From an uncultured Bacteroidales bacterium (GTDB lineage Bacteria; Bacteroidota; Bacteroidia; Bacteroidales; Bacteroidaceae), in contig CACYZY010000001.1 in the NCBI GenBank assembly GCA_902779085.1, positions 248,001-312,000 on the forward strand: 64,000 bases of DNA, given 5' to 3'. Made by a program: the position numbers and the translations under genes. How positions within the stretch are numbered: the stretch's first letter is position 1; each line of letters opens with the position of its first letter. Below the pieces are notes generated by a model that was not told where the DNA came from, made no database searches, and worked only from the letters and a program-made list of their open reading frames with translations. Positions 18,419 through 26,519 of this stretch are shown piece by piece.

Positions 18419-19426
18419 TCACTTGTAAAAGTAGAGGCATATTCTATTTAACCATCTCCATCTAAATTTGAACCAACGACGGGTACTGATTTGTTCACCT
18501 CCAAAACGTAGAACGAAATCGCGGTAACCATGTTTGCGGAATGGTGTACCTACATCCATGAACTCCAAGTGCTTGTAACCCATATTGTTGGCTTCTGTTA
18601 AGGCTTGCCATACCGCCATTACACTGGGATATTGACGTAAGTAAGTTTTGTTCATGCCACCCGAGAACCATAGGTAGGCTGTGTCGCCAGAGTAAATACA
18701 AACGCTTCCTCCAATAATCTTTTCTTGGTACTTTACAATAAATATCTTGAAACGTTGCCAAGAATCACCGATATGTACGTCTTTGAAACCTTTCTGCATT
18801 TGCTGGAAGAACTCGATGGCTGGAAAATGTTTCCTGATTTTTGATAGGTAGTTGCGCTTGAGCATGATGGAAAACTCTTTGATTTCAGCCTCATTTTGTG
18901 CAGTTCCCATTTCAGCTCCGTTTTTGATAGCACTTTTTATCTGTCTTTTGCGTGACTGACTAAGCGACTGAATTATATTATTTCCATCGCTAGTAAAGGT
19001 GTTGCGTACCCTTAGCCAATTGACCGGAAAAAAACTGTTCCGACGGAAAGAAGCGAAGCCATTGAGTGGTGTGGGCAAATTTCTCACTTCAATGATAAAA
19101 CAATTCAAGCGACGGGCATAGTTGGTTACTTCCTTCAGCATTTCATTGAAGAACGCTTCGCGCTGGTCTTCAGAACAAAAATATTCACCAGTGCCATAAG
19201 AAACGCACCTTCGTATATTATAAAAAGGGACAAAGCGTGCGATACGTTGAACTACTACCAAAATCTTTGCCAACACGTTCCCATTTTCACTGACGGTCAG
19301 CAAAAGGGGGTTGCACCCTCGTGTTCCTTCAAAAATGTGGAACAGGGCAGTGGAGTGGAAAGTGTTCATCCCTGGCAGTTCGGGCACATGGCTCCCACGG
19401 TAATATGATGTCAGTTTTATTGCCAT
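18419..19426 (-). CDS. FemAB/GNAT-type peptidoglycan or lipid aminoacyl/acyl transferase-like protein
   Basis: A 335-residue protein with the FemAB-like double GNAT organisation: a central LSQSRKRQIKSAIKNG segment (about residues 153-168) and a late IGGSVCIYSGDTAYLWFSGGM motif followed by YKHLEFMDVG. Family members transfer aminoacyl or other acyl groups, or help synthesise exopolysaccharides; the substrate here is unknown. I chose ATG 19426 (MAIKLTSYYRG), which matches the family N-terminus. The minus-strand -7 box begins 7 bases upstream, so the mRNA would be leaderless or nearly so. It is divergent from the TPR gene, 48 bases away. Confidence 0.72.
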   Translation of the reverse strand: MAIKLTSYYRGSHVPELPGMNTFHSTALFHIFEGTRGCNPLLLTVSENGNVLAKILVVVQRIARFVPFYNIRRCVSYGTGEYFCSEDQREAFFNEMLKEVTNYARRLNCFIIEVRNLPTPLNGFASFRRNSFFPVNWLRVRNTFTSDGNNIIQSLSQSRKRQIKSAIKNGAEMGTAQNEAEIKEFSIMLKRNYLSKIRKHFPAIEFFQQMQKGFKDVHIGDSWQRFKIFIVKYQEKIIGGSVCIYSGDTAYLWFSGGMNKTYLRQYPSVMAVWQALTEANNMGYKHLEFMDVGTPFRKHGYRDFVLRFGGEQISTRRWFKFRWRWLNRICLYFYK

Positions 19427-19432
19427 ACGTGG

Positions 19433-19440
19433 CAAAAATA
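19433..19440 (-). promoter_or_regulatory. -7 box for the FemAB-like gene
   Basis: Minus-strand TATTTTTG, an exact TAnnTTTG match ending only 6 bases before the ATG, which would place the transcript start at or next to the start codon. Confidence 0.5.
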
Positions 19441-19453
19441 AGAAAAATAATTG

Positions 19454-19461
19454 TATTTTTG
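19454..19461 (+). promoter_or_regulatory. -7 box for the TPR gene
   Basis: TATTTTTG, an exact TAnnTTTG match 13 bases before ATG 19475. It rules out the upstream TTG start at 19451, which would lie before the transcript start. Confidence 0.5.
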
Positions 19462-19474
19462 CATAAAAAGTGAG

Positions 19475-21661
19475 ATGATGGATGTAAATAGTATAGAACA
19501 TCAGCACAAAGAGGTTAATGCTTTGTTAGCGAATCACAGGCTGAAGGAGGCATTGCTGTTGCTGGATGCCATGTCACTATCATGTGGCGATTATTTGCTA
19601 CAGCAAGAGTTGAACGGCATTCAGACTTCATATAACTATATGCTTCAATATATGGAGCAAGGTATGGATGATCCTGAACGTGACAGCATGTATCATAGCT
19701 TGCTGGTAAAAGCCTACAGCGTAGCTGACCAACTGTACATTTGTCTATTAGACGAAGTATCTTCTCACTTGTACCATAGGCTGAGAAAGCAGCAGAAATT
19801 GCATCCACTGCAAGACAATCTTTCATCTATTCTCGCTACTTTAGAATCGTTTAATGACAGTATCAATTTGTTTCAGTTACTCCATGATGAGGAACAGTTG
19901 AAACAGGACTTGCATGCCCATGAGTTGGCATTGAAGAATATGTTTGTATTGGTCTGGCTCAATGCCCGGTGGGTTTCATCAGACAAAAACATTGCCTATA
20001 AGTATCTATCCTCCGAACTTATAACTTCCAACGATTTATCATTGTTTGTCAGCGCCGTTACAATGAGTCTTCTGTGCTGTTTTGACGAAGAAAAGCTATT
20101 TTGGCTGTTGGAAGCTTTATATCATCAGGATAATCAGGTTAAAGCCAGAGCACAAGTTGGTTTCGTCTTGGTTCTTCACGAACATGCCAACCGCATCAGC
20201 CTTTACCCTGGAATTGTCACACGCATCAGTATAATACAGGAAGAAATACCTGATTTTGCTGACGATATCAATAATATCTACTTACAACTTTTGAGGAGTC
20301 AAGATACTGAGCGCATCAACAAGACCATGAATGAGGAGATTGTCCCTGAAGTGATGAAGAATATCCAGCAAAGACAACAGAAACCTTTCGCCGATGAGAG
20401 CGAAGAGCAGGACATGAATCCGGAATGGATGTTTGATCTGGGACCGAAACTTAACAATAAGATGCGCAAGATAGGCAAACTACAATTAGAAGGAGGCGAT
20501 ATTAACATGGCAACGTTCTCGCGCATGAAAGGCTTTGTTTTTTTTAATGAAATACACAACTGGTTTTATCCGTTTGAGCCTATGCACTCAGAGGTGGTAA
20601 AAGTGTTGGGCACAGTAGATGATGGCAAGAGTAATAAAGAAATGGGACTATTGAAAATGGGCATGTTCTGCAGTAGTGACTGTTATTCATTGATATTCAT
20701 GATGCAGCAGTTACCAGCTGATCAGCGACGGCTTGCATTTGGAGGTTTGTCTGAAGAGAATATGGAGGAACTCTTTCAAGATGCTGAAGTGGAAAAACAT
20801 ACCTTGAAAGCCAATACTCTAGAAGTATTAAGTAGGTTCTATATACAAGATCTATACCGCTTTTTCAAGTTGAGTCAGATAAGGGGTGAGTTTCACAGTA
20901 TCTTCGATGATGATTTACAGTTGCAGGATAACATATTGTTGAAACCTTTGCTATATCGGACAGTTTTTCTCAGAAAGGTAGCCGACCTCTATTTTAAGAC
21001 CGAACGTTTTAGCAAGGCTCTTAGCCTTTATGAATGTTTAGATGCTCTTCATGTGGCAGATAAAGATATTTTCCAGCGTATGGGCTACTGTCATGAAGTG
21101 GTTTGCCATGATATCGTTAAAGCCATCCATTATTACAACCAAGCCATTCTGATAAGTCCTGGCAACGAGTGGACCCTTAAGCACTTGGCTTTTTGCTATC
21201 GTCGTAATGGCTCTTTCGATAAAGCGCAAACTTGTTTTGAAGAGCTCTTGCAGATGGACCCAGATAATCTAAATTATTCCTATGGCTTAGGACACTGCCT
21301 GATGGAACAGAGTAAATACCATGAAGCGTTGCAGTGTTTTTTCAAAATGGACTTGGCAGAAGATAATAATGTAAAGGCATGGCGGGGCATTGCTTGGTGC
21401 AACTTTATGCTTAACAAACTGGAACGGGCTCAAAGTTATTATGACAAACTATTGTCGCTCCAGCCAAATAATAACGATTGGCTGAATGCAGGACATGTTG
21501 CCTGGTGCGGCGGTCGCCTATCTTTGGCGATTGAATATTATAGGAAAGCTGCTGGAGATGATTTCCAACAGTTTCGTTCTCTTTATCTAAAAGACCAAGA
21601 GCTGATGCAACGAAAAGGCATCAGCCAAACCGACTATCTGTTGATGCTGGACCTGATATAA
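19475..21661 (+). CDS. Large TPR-repeat protein of unknown function
   Basis: A 728-residue soluble protein with no signal peptide. The N-terminal ~380 residues are helical and match no family I recognise. The C-terminal ~230 residues contain clear tetratricopeptide repeats (KALSLYECLDALHVADKDIFQRMG, written in part: SKALSLYECLDA; then GNEWTLKHLAFCYRRNGSFD, DPDNLNYSYGLGHCLME, and LERAQSYYDKLLSLQPNNND in successive ~34-residue units). It is probably a protein-protein scaffold. I took the first ATG after the -7 box; ATG 19478 is equally possible. Confidence 0.8.
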   Translation: MMDVNSIEHQHKEVNALLANHRLKEALLLLDAMSLSCGDYLLQQELNGIQTSYNYMLQYMEQGMDDPERDSMYHSLLVKAYSVADQLYICLLDEVSSHLYHRLRKQQKLHPLQDNLSSILATLESFNDSINLFQLLHDEEQLKQDLHAHELALKNMFVLVWLNARWVSSDKNIAYKYLSSELITSNDLSLFVSAVTMSLLCCFDEEKLFWLLEALYHQDNQVKARAQVGFVLVLHEHANRISLYPGIVTRISIIQEEIPDFADDINNIYLQLLRSQDTERINKTMNEEIVPEVMKNIQQRQQKPFADESEEQDMNPEWMFDLGPKLNNKMRKIGKLQLEGGDINMATFSRMKGFVFFNEIHNWFYPFEPMHSEVVKVLGTVDDGKSNKEMGLLKMGMFCSSDCYSLIFMMQQLPADQRRLAFGGLSEENMEELFQDAEVEKHTLKANTLEVLSRFYIQDLYRFFKLSQIRGEFHSIFDDDLQLQDNILLKPLLYRTVFLRKVADLYFKTERFSKALSLYECLDALHVADKDIFQRMGYCHEVVCHDIVKAIHYYNQAILISPGNEWTLKHLAFCYRRNGSFDKAQTCFEELLQMDPDNLNYSYGLGHCLMEQSKYHEALQCFFKMDLAEDNNVKAWRGIAWCNFMLNKLERAQSYYDKLLSLQPNNNDWLNAGHVAWCGGRLSLAIEYYRKAAGDDFQQFRSLYLKDQELMQRKGISQTDYLLMLDLI

Positions 21662-21693
21662 AGGGATAACTATAGTTATAAAGTTGCTTTTGG

Positions 21694-22275
21694 CTATTTA
21701 GCTAAAAATGTCTTCAGTTCTTTGTAGAGGCGTTGTACAGGCAATCCCATCACATTGAAATAACTGCCCTCAATGCGTTCCACTCCTATATAGCCAATCC
21801 ATTCTTGTACGCCATATGCGCCGGCTTTATCGTAAGGATGGTACTTATCCACATAATGGGTGATTTCTTCCTCGTTTAGCTGGGCGAAGGTCACTCGCGT
21901 TTCTGCGAAGAAACTTCGTTGCTTTTCTATAGTAGTGAGCGACACGCCTGTAAATACTTCATGGGTATGTCCTGATAATTTGTGGAGCATGGTGATGGCA
22001 CCTTCTCTGTCATGAGGCTTGCCAAGTACCTCGCCGTTAAGCCAAACGATGGTGTCGGCCGTAATAATGAGTTCGCCAGGCAATAACAATCCCTTGTAAG
22101 CGTCGGCCTTCTCCTTAGATATATATAAAGGTATGTCACCTCCTTGCAAGTGGTCAGGATATGACTCATCTATGTCGGGCAATGTGCGTACCTCATAGTC
22201 AATGTCTAAGCCTGATAACAATTCTCTTCTCCTCGGCGATTTGCTTGCTAGTATGATGTGATATTGTTGGTTCAT
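21694..22275 (-). CDS. maf: Maf-family nucleotide pyrophosphatase
   Basis: A 193-residue house-cleaning nucleoside triphosphate pyrophosphatase. The Maf signature ILASKSPRRRELL occupies residues 8-20, and ITADTIVWLNGEVLGKPHD (70-88) and YGVQEWIGYIGVERIEGSYFNVMGLP (about 154-179) carry the catalytic and base-contact residues. The family hydrolyses dTTP/UTP or modified pyrimidine nucleotides. It lies downstream of pgk beyond a strong terminator, and no clear own -7 box is seen. Confidence 0.93.
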   Translation of the reverse strand: MNQQYHIILASKSPRRRELLSGLDIDYEVRTLPDIDESYPDHLQGGDIPLYISKEKADAYKGLLLPGELIITADTIVWLNGEVLGKPHDREGAITMLHKLSGHTHEVFTGVSLTTIEKQRSFFAETRVTFAQLNEEEITHYVDKYHPYDKAGAYGVQEWIGYIGVERIEGSYFNVMGLPVQRLYKELKTFLAK

Positions 22276-22344
22276 TAAATCTTCTTTTGATTGTATGATA
22301 GCTATTCTTATCCTCCTTAGTCAAGATGGTTGGTAGTTAAGAAA

Positions 22345-22377
22345 GCGGCTCAACTATTGATAGAATAATTGAGCCGC
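22345..22377 (-). terminator. Terminator after pgk
   Basis: Arms GCGGCTCAA (22345-22353) and TTGAGCCGC (22369-22377) with an inner TATT/AATA pairing. On the minus strand the stem is followed by TTTCTT. It lies 28 bases past the pgk stop. Confidence 0.75.
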
Positions 22378-22404
22378 CTGTTTGATATGTAGGCAATTAT
22401 TTAA

Positions 22405-23676
22405 TTACTCACCCTTGATAGCTGCTACACCAGGCAGGACTTTGCCTTCGATAGCCTCCAGCAGAGCGCCACCACCAGTTGAGATGTAGCTTACCTTATC
22501 GGCCAAACCAAACTTGTTGACACAAGCTACAGAGTCACCACCACCTATCAGTGAGAAAGCACCCTCAGCGGTTGCCTCAGCAATAGCTTCACCGATAGCA
22601 CGGCTACCAGCTGTGAAAGCATCGCACTCGAATACACCAGCAGGACCATTCCACAAGATAGTCTTTGCACCCTTGATAGCCTTGCGGAAGTCTTCCTGGC
22701 TGTCAGGACCAGCATCCACACCCTCAAAACCTGCAGGAACCTTGTTAGCTGGACAGGTAATAATCTTTGAACCTGGCTTTACAGTCATTGTGCTGAAATC
22801 CAGACCATCGGTAGCATTACAGTCAGAGCCAAGCACTAACTCAACGCCGTTCTTCTTTGCCAATTCCTCTACGCCCAGTGCTACATCCAACTTGTCGAGC
22901 TCAACAATAGAGTTACCAATCTCACCGTCATGAGCCTTAGCAAATGTATAAGTCATACCACCACAAAGGATGAGTTTGTCAACCTTACCCAACAGGTTCT
23001 CGATGATACCGATCTTAGAAGATACCTTTGAACCACCCATGATAGCAACGAACGGACGCTTGATGTTAGACAGTACGTTGTCAACAGCTTGTACTTCCTT
23101 CTCCATCAGGTAGCCCAGCATGCGGTGATCAGCATCGAAAAACTCATCGATGACAGCTGTTGAAGCGTGCTTGCGGTGGGCGGTACCGAATGCATCCATC
23201 ACGTATGCGTCAGCATAAGAAGCCAACTTCTTGGCAAACTCTTTCTGGCTCTTCTTCATAGCCTTCTTTGCCTCGTCATACTCAGGAGTACCTTTCTCGA
23301 CACCTACTGGTTTGCCTTCCTCCTCAGGATAAAAGCGGAGGTTCTCTAGCAACAAAGCTTCACCTGGCTTCAGAGCCTCTGCCTCAGCAGTAGCATTAGC
23401 GCAGTCAGGAGCAAACTTAACAGCCACGCCTAAAGCCTCAGATACAGGCTTAACAATTTGGCTCAGAGACATCTTAGGGTTCACCTTGCCTTTTGGCTTG
23501 CCCATGTGGCTCATCATGATGACAGCACCACCGTCTGCCAAAACTTTCTTTAGGGTTGGCAGTGCACCCATGATACGGGTCTTGTCAGTTACATTACCAT
23601 TCTCATCGAGTGGCACATTGAAGTCCACGCGAACGATTGCCTTTTTACCAGCAAAATTAAATTGATCAATTGTCAT
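22405..23676 (-). CDS. pgk: Phosphoglycerate kinase
   Basis: A 423-residue glycolytic kinase that makes ATP from 1,3-bisphosphoglycerate. The N-terminal VRVDFNVPL signature is at about residues 16-24, the substrate residues are in SHMGKPKG, and the nucleotide-binding C-lobe has [17 protein letters not shown] and the late [13 protein letters not shown] and STGGGALLE loops. Length is slightly longer than the usual 390-400 because of an insertion near residues 125-145, as is common in Bacteroidetes. It appears monocistronic, with a -7 box at 23722-23729 and a terminator downstream. Confidence 0.97.
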   Translation of the reverse strand: MTIDQFNFAGKKAIVRVDFNVPLDENGNVTDKTRIMGALPTLKKVLADGGAVIMMSHMGKPKGKVNPKMSLSQIVKPVSEALGVAVKFAPDCANATAEAEALKPGEALLLENLRFYPEEEGKPVGVEKGTPEYDEAKKAMKKSQKEFAKKLASYADAYVMDAFGTAHRKHASTAVIDEFFDADHRMLGYLMEKEVQAVDNVLSNIKRPFVAIMGGSKVSSKIGIIENLLGKVDKLILCGGMTYTFAKAHDGEIGNSIVELDKLDVALGVEELAKKNGVELVLGSDCNATDGLDFSTMTVKPGSKIITCPANKVPAGFEGVDAGPDSQEDFRKAIKGAKTILWNGPAGVFECDAFTAGSRAIGEAIAEATAEGAFSLIGGGDSVACVNKFGLADKVSYISTGGGALLEAIEGKVLPGVAAIKGE

Positions 23677-23721
23677 AGTTCTTTTTATATAAAAAGTTTG
23701 AAATTCTCTTGTTCAAGACGC

Positions 23722-23729
23722 CAAAGTTA
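23722..23729 (-). promoter_or_regulatory. -7 box for pgk
   Basis: Minus-strand TAACTTTG, an exact TAnnTTTG match 46 bases before the pgk ATG. No convincing -33 TTTG. Confidence 0.45.
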
Positions 23730-23754
23730 CGAATTATTTCTTTAATGTCCATGC

Positions 23755-24393
23755 TTATTTCTCCAAAAAGTGCTTACACCAAGGTTGCAAACCGCACTTT
23801 TCGCAATGCGGTGTCCTCGACTGGCAGATATACCTGCCGTGCAGCAGCAGCCAGTGGTGGGCCTTGGGGATGTCTTCATCGGCAATGTGCTTCACCAGTT
23901 CCAACTCAACTTTCAGAGGGGTGTTGCAGCTTTCTGGCACCAAACCTAAACGATGGCTTACTCTGAATACATGGGTATCTACCGCCATGGTGGCCTTGCC
24001 CCATACCACACTCTGCATCACATTGGCAGTCTTTCTGCCCACACCAGGCAGCTTCAGCAAATCATCCATCTCGCTGGGCACCTCACCGCCAAAATCCTTG
24101 ACCAAAATCTGTGACATCTCTACAAGGTGTTTCGCCTTGTTGTTGGGGTAAGATACACTCTTCACATATTCATATACTGCCTCGGGGGTTGATACAGCCA
24201 TTACCTCGGGAGTCGGATATGCCTCAAACAGGGCAGGTGATATTTGATTAACTCGCTTGTCGGTACATTGTGCACTCAGAATTACTGCCATCAGCAGTTG
24301 GTAGGGGTTTTCATAGTGCAGTTCGGTCTCTGCAATCTTCATGTTCTCGCGGAACCATTCGATGATTCCTTTATATCTTTCTTTTTTGGTCAT
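23755..24393 (-). CDS. nth: Endonuclease III
   Basis: A 212-residue base-excision repair glycosylase/AP lyase acting on oxidised pyrimidines. The helix-hairpin-helix LPGVGRKTANVM carries catalytic Lys121, and catalytic Asp139 is in MAVDTHVFRV. The C-terminal [4Fe-4S] ligands follow the C-x6-C-x2-C-x5-C pattern: Cys190, Cys197, Cys200 and Cys206. Length matches E. coli Nth. Its -7 box is at 24411-24418, divergent from the ilv promoter. Confidence 0.97.
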   Translation of the reverse strand: MTKKERYKGIIEWFRENMKIAETELHYENPYQLLMAVILSAQCTDKRVNQISPALFEAYPTPEVMAVSTPEAVYEYVKSVSYPNNKAKHLVEMSQILVKDFGGEVPSEMDDLLKLPGVGRKTANVMQSVVWGKATMAVDTHVFRVSHRLGLVPESCNTPLKVELELVKHIADEDIPKAHHWLLLHGRYICQSRTPHCEKCGLQPWCKHFLEK

Positions 24394-24410
24394 TTTTTAC
24401 GTTTTTCTTG

Positions 24411-24418
24411 CAAAGATA
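24411..24418 (-). promoter_or_regulatory. -7 box for nth
   Basis: Minus-strand TATCTTTG, an exact TAnnTTTG match 18 bases before the nth ATG. Confidence 0.5.
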
Positions 24419-24469
24419 CAACTTCCGGCTATAAATGATTACTTCAAAGGCAATATTTTCTTCAATTTG

Positions 24470-24501
24470 TTTGGCAAATAGGGAAAAAAGAAGTTACTTT
24501 G
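24470..24501 (+). promoter_or_regulatory. ilv operon promoter
   Basis: TTTG at 24470-24473, a 20-base spacer, and TTACTTTG at 24494-24501 (7 of 8 to TAnnTTTG). The predicted start is near 24508, about 19 bases before the leader-peptide ATG. Confidence 0.55.
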
Positions 24502-24526
24502 CAGTCGAAACAAAAATGGAATAGAT

Positions 24527-24604
24527 ATGTTGCAGATTTTTACAAGCGTCAGCCTATCAGTATTGGATATTATTCGCGTCGTGGTCGTGGAGCCAATGGC
24601 GTGA
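24527..24604 (+). CDS. ilv leader peptide (branched-chain amino acid sensor)
   Basis: A 25-codon ORF too short for ordinary gene calling: ATG 24527, TGA 24602-24604. The product starts MLQIF and holds six Val, three Ile and three Leu (12 of 25). Residues 15-21 form the run IIRVVVV, encoded at 24569-24589. This is the composition expected of an attenuation control peptide for the ilv genes that follow. The stop codon lies at the edge of the antiterminator arm (24603-24611), so a ribosome reaching the stop would cover that arm, while one stalled on the Ile/Val codons would leave it free. The peptide itself is probably not functional after synthesis. Confidence 0.85.
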   Translation: MLQIFTSVSLSVLDIIRVVVVEPMA

Positions 24605-24682
24605 GAAAGGCGGCTTGTTCTTTTTGCAAGTAGATTAAATATAACTTTTACAGCCTTTCTCAATTTAGGGAAGGGCTTTTTT
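24603..24682 (+). promoter_or_regulatory. Transcription attenuator of the ilv operon
   Basis: Two mutually exclusive structures share one arm. Antiterminator: GAGAAAGGC (24603-24611) pairs perfectly with GCCTTTCTC (24653-24661). Terminator: AGCCTTTCTC (24652-24661) pairs with GGGAAGGGCT (24668-24677), a 10-bp stem with two G-U pairs and a 6-base loop, followed by six T residues (24677-24682). The terminator ends 14 bases before the ilvD start. With the leader peptide this gives classical ribosome-mediated attenuation: shortage of charged Ile/Val/Leu tRNA leads to read-through. Confidence 0.82.
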
Positions 24683-24695
24683 AATAAAAAGAGAA

Positions 24696-26498
24696 ATGAA
24701 ACATCAGTTTAGAAGTTCGTTCAGCACGCAAGGCAGACGTATGGCAGGTGCCAGAGCCCTTTGGGTGGCTAATGGCATGAAAAAAGAGCAGTTGGGTAAG
24801 CCTATCATTGCCATTGTCAACTCTTTCACTCAGTTTGTACCAGGACATGTGCACTTGCATGAGGCTGGCCAATTGGTGAAGCAGGAGATTGAGAAATTAG
24901 GTTGTTTTGCTGCTGAGTTCAATACCATTGCCATTGATGATGGCATCGCTATGGGGCATGACGGCATGCTCTATTCATTGCCTTCAAGAGATATTATCGC
25001 CGACAGTGTAGAGTATATGGTGAATGCACACAAAGCTGATGCTATGGTGTGTATCAGCAACTGCGACAAGATTACTCCGGGTATGCTGATGGCAGCAATG
25101 AGACTGAACATCCCGGCCGTATTTGTTTCGGGTGGCCCTATGGAAGCTGGTAACTACCGTGGTGAACAAGTGGATTTAATAGACTTGATGGTACGTGGTG
25201 CCGATAAGAGCGTTAGCGATGCTGATTTGGCAGAGATTGAGCAAGTGGGTTGCCCTGGCTGTGGTTGTTGCTCGGGTATGTTTACTGCCAACTCGATGAA
25301 TTGTCTGAACGAGGCCATTGGTTTGGCTTTGCCAGGCAATGGCACTGTGTTGGCTACCCATGTTAACAGAAAACTGCTGATGAAACAGGCTGCCAAACTA
25401 ATTGTAGAGAATACCTATAAATATTATGAGGATGGTGATGAGAGTGTGTTGCCTCGCAGCATTGCTACCCGTCAGGCTTTCCTCAACGCCATGAGTTTGG
25501 ACATTGCAATGGGTGGATCAACAAACACGGTGCTTCATTTGTTGGCTGTTGCTCATGAAGCAGGAGCAGATTTCAAAATGGATGACATCGACATGCTGAG
25601 CCGTAGGGTGCCTTGCCTTTGCAAGGTGGCTCCTAACACCAACAAGTATCATGTGCAGGATGTAAACCGTGCAGGAGGTATCGTGGCTATTATGCAGCAG
25701 TTGGCGAAAGGTGGACTGATAGACACTTCTTTGAGGCGTGTGGATGGCATGACATTGGCGGAGGAAATCAGTAAATACACTATTGAAACTTCACAAGTAA
25801 GCGATGAGGCTAAAAATATCTATCTCAGTGCTCCAGCCAACCGATTCAGCAATGTGATGGGCTCACAAGAAACTTACTATAAGGAGTTTGATGCAGATCG
25901 TGTTAATGGTTGTATCCGTGATTTGGAACATGCCTATACTAAGGATGGTGGTTTGGCTGTATTGAAAGGTAATATTGCTCAAGATGGCTGTGTTATCAAG
26001 ACTGCAGGAGTGGATGAAAGTCTTTTCCACTTCAGTGGTCCTGCTCGTGTATTTGACTCACAGGATACGGCATGCGAAGGCATTCTCGATGAAAACCGTG
26101 TGAAAGCTGGTGATGTGGTGGTCATCACTCACGAGGGGCCTAAAGGCGGACCTGGCATGCAAGAGATGCTGTATCCTACCTCCTATATTAAGAGCCGTCA
26201 TTTGGGCAAGGCTTGTGCATTGATTACCGACGGGCGCTTCAGCGGTGGTACGTCTGGTCTGAGCATCGGCCATATCTCACCTGAGGCAGCGGCTGGTGGT
26301 AATATCGGCAAGATTAAGGATGGTGATATCATTGAGATTGATATTCCTAAACGTAGTATTAACGTCTTGTTGAGCGATGAGGAACTAGCAGCAAGGCCTA
26401 TGCAACCTTTGACTCGCGACCGAAATGTGCCAAAGAGTTTGCAGGCATATGCCTCTATGGTAAGCTCGGCAGATAAAGGTGCTGTGAGATTGATTTGA
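24696..26498 (+). CDS. ilvD: Dihydroxyacid dehydratase
   Basis: A 600-residue Fe-S enzyme that dehydrates dihydroxyisovalerate and dihydroxymethylvalerate to the keto acids of valine and isoleucine. Cluster and metal-site segments are visible: [10 protein letters not shown] (about 119-128) and [18 protein letters not shown] (about 186-203), plus the C-terminal [21 protein letters not shown] active-site loop (given in part: [10 protein letters not shown]). It resembles the longer E. coli-type IlvD. It is the first structural gene after the attenuator, and ilvB follows after 21 bases. Confidence 0.97.
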   Translation: MKHQFRSSFSTQGRRMAGARALWVANGMKKEQLGKPIIAIVNSFTQFVPGHVHLHEAGQLVKQEIEKLGCFAAEFNTIAIDDGIAMGHDGMLYSLPSRDIIADSVEYMVNAHKADAMVCISNCDKITPGMLMAAMRLNIPAVFVSGGPMEAGNYRGEQVDLIDLMVRGADKSVSDADLAEIEQVGCPGCGCCSGMFTANSMNCLNEAIGLALPGNGTVLATHVNRKLLMKQAAKLIVENTYKYYEDGDESVLPRSIATRQAFLNAMSLDIAMGGSTNTVLHLLAVAHEAGADFKMDDIDMLSRRVPCLCKVAPNTNKYHVQDVNRAGGIVAIMQQLAKGGLIDTSLRRVDGMTLAEEISKYTIETSQVSDEAKNIYLSAPANRFSNVMGSQETYYKEFDADRVNGCIRDLEHAYTKDGGLAVLKGNIAQDGCVIKTAGVDESLFHFSGPARVFDSQDTACEGILDENRVKAGDVVVITHEGPKGGPGMQEMLYPTSYIKSRHLGKACALITDGRFSGGTSGLSIGHISPEAAAGGNIGKIKDGDIIEIDIPKRSINVLLSDEELAARPMQPLTRDRNVPKSLQAYASMVSSADKGAVRLI

Positions 26499-26519
26499 TG
26501 AATTAAGTATTATAGAATT

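Noticed and set aside
21666-21679. ATAACTATAGTTAT palindrome between the TPR gene and maf
   Set aside because: Short and AT-only; probably at most a weak end hairpin between convergent genes.
24439-24663. A 74-residue minus-strand ORF in the ilv leader
   Set aside because: It is antisense to the leader peptide and attenuator stems, has no family resemblance and no promoter; the plus-strand structure explains the sequence.
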